Shown in pieces: positions 62,435 to 64,000 of a DNA stretch of 64,000 nucleotides. This DNA is from Noviherbaspirillum aerium (GTDB taxonomy: Bacteria > Pseudomonadota > Gammaproteobacteria > Burkholderiales > Burkholderiaceae_D). Position 1 is the stretch's first letter. Every line of letters starts with the position of its first letter. The notes beneath the pieces were generated by a model. The model saw only the letters and a program-made list of their open reading frames with translations. It was not told the DNA's origin and did no database searches. Where the stretch lies: NCBI RefSeq assembly GCF_008929045.1, contig NZ_VFAH01000019.1, positions 1 through 64,000 on the forward strand, in the 5' to 3' direction. The position numbers and the translations under genes are program-made.

Positions 62435-63280
62435 ATGCTAGAAATCCTCTCCGAACACCGCTGCTTCAACGGCATCCAGTCCTACTACCGCCACGACTCC
62501 GAAACCATCGGCCTGCCGATGCGTTTCTCCGTCTTCCACCCTCCCGTGGAACGCAAGGAAATGGTCCCCGTCCTGTTCTACCTCGCCGGCCTGACCTGCA
62601 CCGAAGAGACCTTCATGATCAAGGCCGGCGCCCAGCGCCATGCCGCCGAGCACGGCATCATGCTCGTCACCTGCGACACCAGCCCGCGCAACACCGGCAT
62701 CGAAGGCGCCGACAAGGACTGGGACTTCGGCCACGGCGCCGGATTCTATCTCGACGCGACACAGGAACCCTGGAGCAGACATTTCAGGATGGAGACCTAT
62801 GTCACGGAGGAGCTGCGCAACCTCGTCATCAATGAATTCAATGTCGAGGAACGCTGCATGGGCATCTTCGGCCATTCGATGGGCGGCCATGGCGCGCTGA
62901 CCCTGGCGCTGCGCCATCCGGATAAATACTGTTCGGTATCGGCCTTCGCTCCGATCGCCGCGCCCGTCCAGTGTCCCTGGGGACAGAAAGCCTTCGGCAA
63001 CTATCTCGGCGACGATCGCGAGGCATGGAAGGAGCATGATGCCAGCGAACTGATGAAGCGCCGCACCACACCCTTCCCCAAGGGCATCCTGATCGACCAG
63101 GGCCTGGGGGACAAATTCCTGGATGAGCAATTGCTGCCGGCGGAGTTCGAGCAGGCATGCAGGCAGGCAGGGCAGCCGCTGACGTTACGGCGCCATGAGG
63201 GATATGACCATGGGTATTACTTCATTGCGAGCTTCATGGAAGATCACTTGAAGTTCCACAAGGAGAACTTGGGAAGGTGA
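62435..63280 (+). CDS. frmB: S-formylglutathione hydrolase
   Basis: A 281-residue alpha/beta hydrolase, full length for the family. The nucleophile is GHSMGGHGAL (Ser about 149) and the block FYLAGLTCTEETFM is diagnostic. It hydrolyses S-formylglutathione to formate and glutathione, completing the glutathione-dependent formaldehyde oxidation begun by frmA. The ATG at 62435 gives the family start MLEILSEHRCFNG; the open frame extends upstream through the repeat. Confidence 0.95.
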   Translation: MLEILSEHRCFNGIQSYYRHDSETIGLPMRFSVFHPPVERKEMVPVLFYLAGLTCTEETFMIKAGAQRHAAEHGIMLVTCDTSPRNTGIEGADKDWDFGHGAGFYLDATQEPWSRHFRMETYVTEELRNLVINEFNVEERCMGIFGHSMGGHGALTLALRHPDKYCSVSAFAPIAAPVQCPWGQKAFGNYLGDDREAWKEHDASELMKRRTTPFPKGILIDQGLGDKFLDEQLLPAEFEQACRQAGQPLTLRRHEGYDHGYYFIASFMEDHLKFHKENLGR

Positions 63281-63391
63281 GGCGGCGGATGTTGCGGAGC
63301 CTGCCTTGTGACGCAGGGTCATTCAGCCCTTAAGAGCGTCTGTCGAAATGACGATGGCTGGGGCTCCAATAACCTTTTCGCTGCCACCACC

Positions 63392-63437
63392 GCCCTCACC
63401 CCAACCCCAACCCCTCTCCCGCCTGCGGGAGAGGGGC
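63392..63437. repeat. REP-like GC-rich hairpin repeat (forward copy)
   Basis: CCCCTCTCCCGCCTGCGGGAGAGGGG forms the hairpin, preceded by CCCTCACCCCAACCCC. It is the same family as the copy at 28036-28076. The opposite-orientation copy 43 bp away makes a BIME-like pair between frmB and the malic enzyme gene. Confidence 0.7.
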
Positions 63438-63480
63438 TCTCAAACACTCTCAAACACTGCAGGCGATATGCGCAAACTCC

Positions 63481-63520
63481 CTTCTCCCGCAGGCGGGAGA
63501 AGGGCCGGGGATGAGGGGCG
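63481..63520. repeat. REP-like GC-rich hairpin repeat (reverse copy)
   Basis: CTTCTCCCGCAGGCGGGAGAAG forms the hairpin and is followed by GGCCGGGGATGAGGGG, an inverted version of the neighbouring unit. With the forward copy it lies between converging transcripts (frmB and malic enzyme) and may act as a terminator or gyrase-binding element. Confidence 0.65.
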
Positions 63521-63549
63521 TCGCCAAGACCAGCAACAGCAACATCAGC

Positions 63550-64000
63550 TCAAAGCAGAGTCTTCGCCAGCGCCTCCAGCTGCGCGCGGTAGACCCCGGC
63601 ATCCAGCGTCTTGCGCGCCACGCCGCTGGCCTGCGCCGCTTCCGCGATGCGCGGCGTCACGCCCGTCAGCAGGCGCTTGTCGAGCAGCGTCGGCACGATG
63701 TACTGGCGTCCGAACTGGTCATCGCTGCGCGCCATTTCCGCCAGCGCGACAACGCAGGCGCGCTTCATGTCCTGGTTGATGGTCTTGGCTCCCGTGTCCA
63801 GCGCGGCGCGGAACAGGTAGGGGAAGCACAGCGCATTGTTGATCTGGTTCGGATAGTCCGAACGGCCGGTGGCGATGATTGCATCCGGCGCGACTTCGCG
63901 GATCAGCTCGGGCCGCAGTTCCGGCTCGGGGTTGGCAAGCGCGAACACGATGGGCCTGGCCGCCATTTTCTTCACGTCTTCCTGCTTGAGCAGGCCGGGG
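63550..64000 (-). CDS. maeB: Malic enzyme (C-terminal part)
   Basis: The last 150 codons of an NAD(P)-dependent malic enzyme; the N terminus lies right of the window. The blocks RPIVFALANPEPELRPELI, ATGRSDYPNQINNALCFPY then LFRAALD and TINQDMKRACVVALAEMA are typical. It ends without a phosphotransacetylase-like domain, so this is either a short-form enzyme or the domain is absent; hybrid MaeB proteins of Proteobacteria usually carry that extension. The enzyme decarboxylates malate to pyruvate. Confidence 0.85.
   Translation of the reverse strand, partial: PGLLKQEDVKKMAARPIVFALANPEPELRPELIREVAPDAIIATGRSDYPNQINNALCFPYLFRAALDTGAKTINQDMKRACVVALAEMARSDDQFGRQYIVPTLLDKRLLTGVTPRIAEAAQASGVARKTLDAGVYRAQLEALAKTLL

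Overview
The window is a 64 kb piece of a GC-rich bacterial chromosome. Gene content and protein style (EtfBA, AlaS, GlnS, glutathione-dependent formaldehyde oxidation, LytTR two-component pair, YnfA, CzcE, HDOD proteins, MipA/OmpV) suggest a betaproteobacterium of the order Burkholderiales, most likely Oxalobacteraceae (Herbaspirillum/Noviherbaspirillum-like). This placement is inferred from protein similarity recalled from memory, not from a search. No rRNA, tRNA, CRISPR array or intact insertion sequence was recognised.

Layout. 0-5 kb: core metabolism on the minus strand (etfA partial, etfB, TusA-like, Nudix, alaS), with a perfect palindrome in the etfB promoter. 5-13.5 kb: glycerophosphodiesterase, a PAS-PAS-GAF-GGDEF cyclase, a CoA transferase, a gamma-glutamyltransferase, and an operon of small membrane proteins with a LytS/LytR-type two-component system. 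13.5-17.8 kb: two related membrane proteins, YnfA and glnS. 17.8-20.5 kb: an AT-richer island with unknown genes, a decayed duplicate and a hairpin repeat. 20.5-25.6 kb: DUF3014 protein, a lytic transglycosylase facing an unknown protein, hemerythrin, CBS protein with a low-complexity tail, and a secreted Gly/Ser-rich protein. 25.6-31.5 kb: a CYP152-type peroxygenase P450, an esterase, secreted/lipoproteins and an ABC exporter. 31.3-41 kb: DsbA-like protein, two divergent HDOD proteins, PRC-barrel protein, glycosyltransferase, SRPBCC, CzcE, MipA/OmpV and an MBL-fold hydrolase. 41-42.7 kb: small disordered proteins and repeats.

42.9-49.0 kb is the most unusual region: a compact plus-strand operon of a ketoacyl synthase III-like protein with an apparently swapped His/Asn pair, a 1114-residue fusion of an unrecognised N-terminal domain to an AMP-forming acyl ligase, an amidohydrolase-2 protein, a free acyl carrier protein and a GNAT acetyltransferase. 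The last two junctions in the ligase-hydrolase-ACP part overlap. I read it as a small undescribed biosynthetic pathway: the ligase activates an acid, the ACP carries it, the KAS III-like enzyme condenses or transfers it, and the hydrolase and acetyltransferase tailor the product.

49-64 kb: a polysaccharide deacetylase lipoprotein with a 9-bp tandem-repeat tract, a fused membrane/spermidine-synthase-like protein, a flavodoxin-like reductase, a subtilase next to a glycine-zipper repeat protein (second candidate system), LysE exporter, HNH protein, DUF2721 protein, a methyltransferase, the formaldehyde detoxification pair frmA-frmB separated by a long palindromic repeat, REP-like hairpins, and the 3' end of a malic enzyme.
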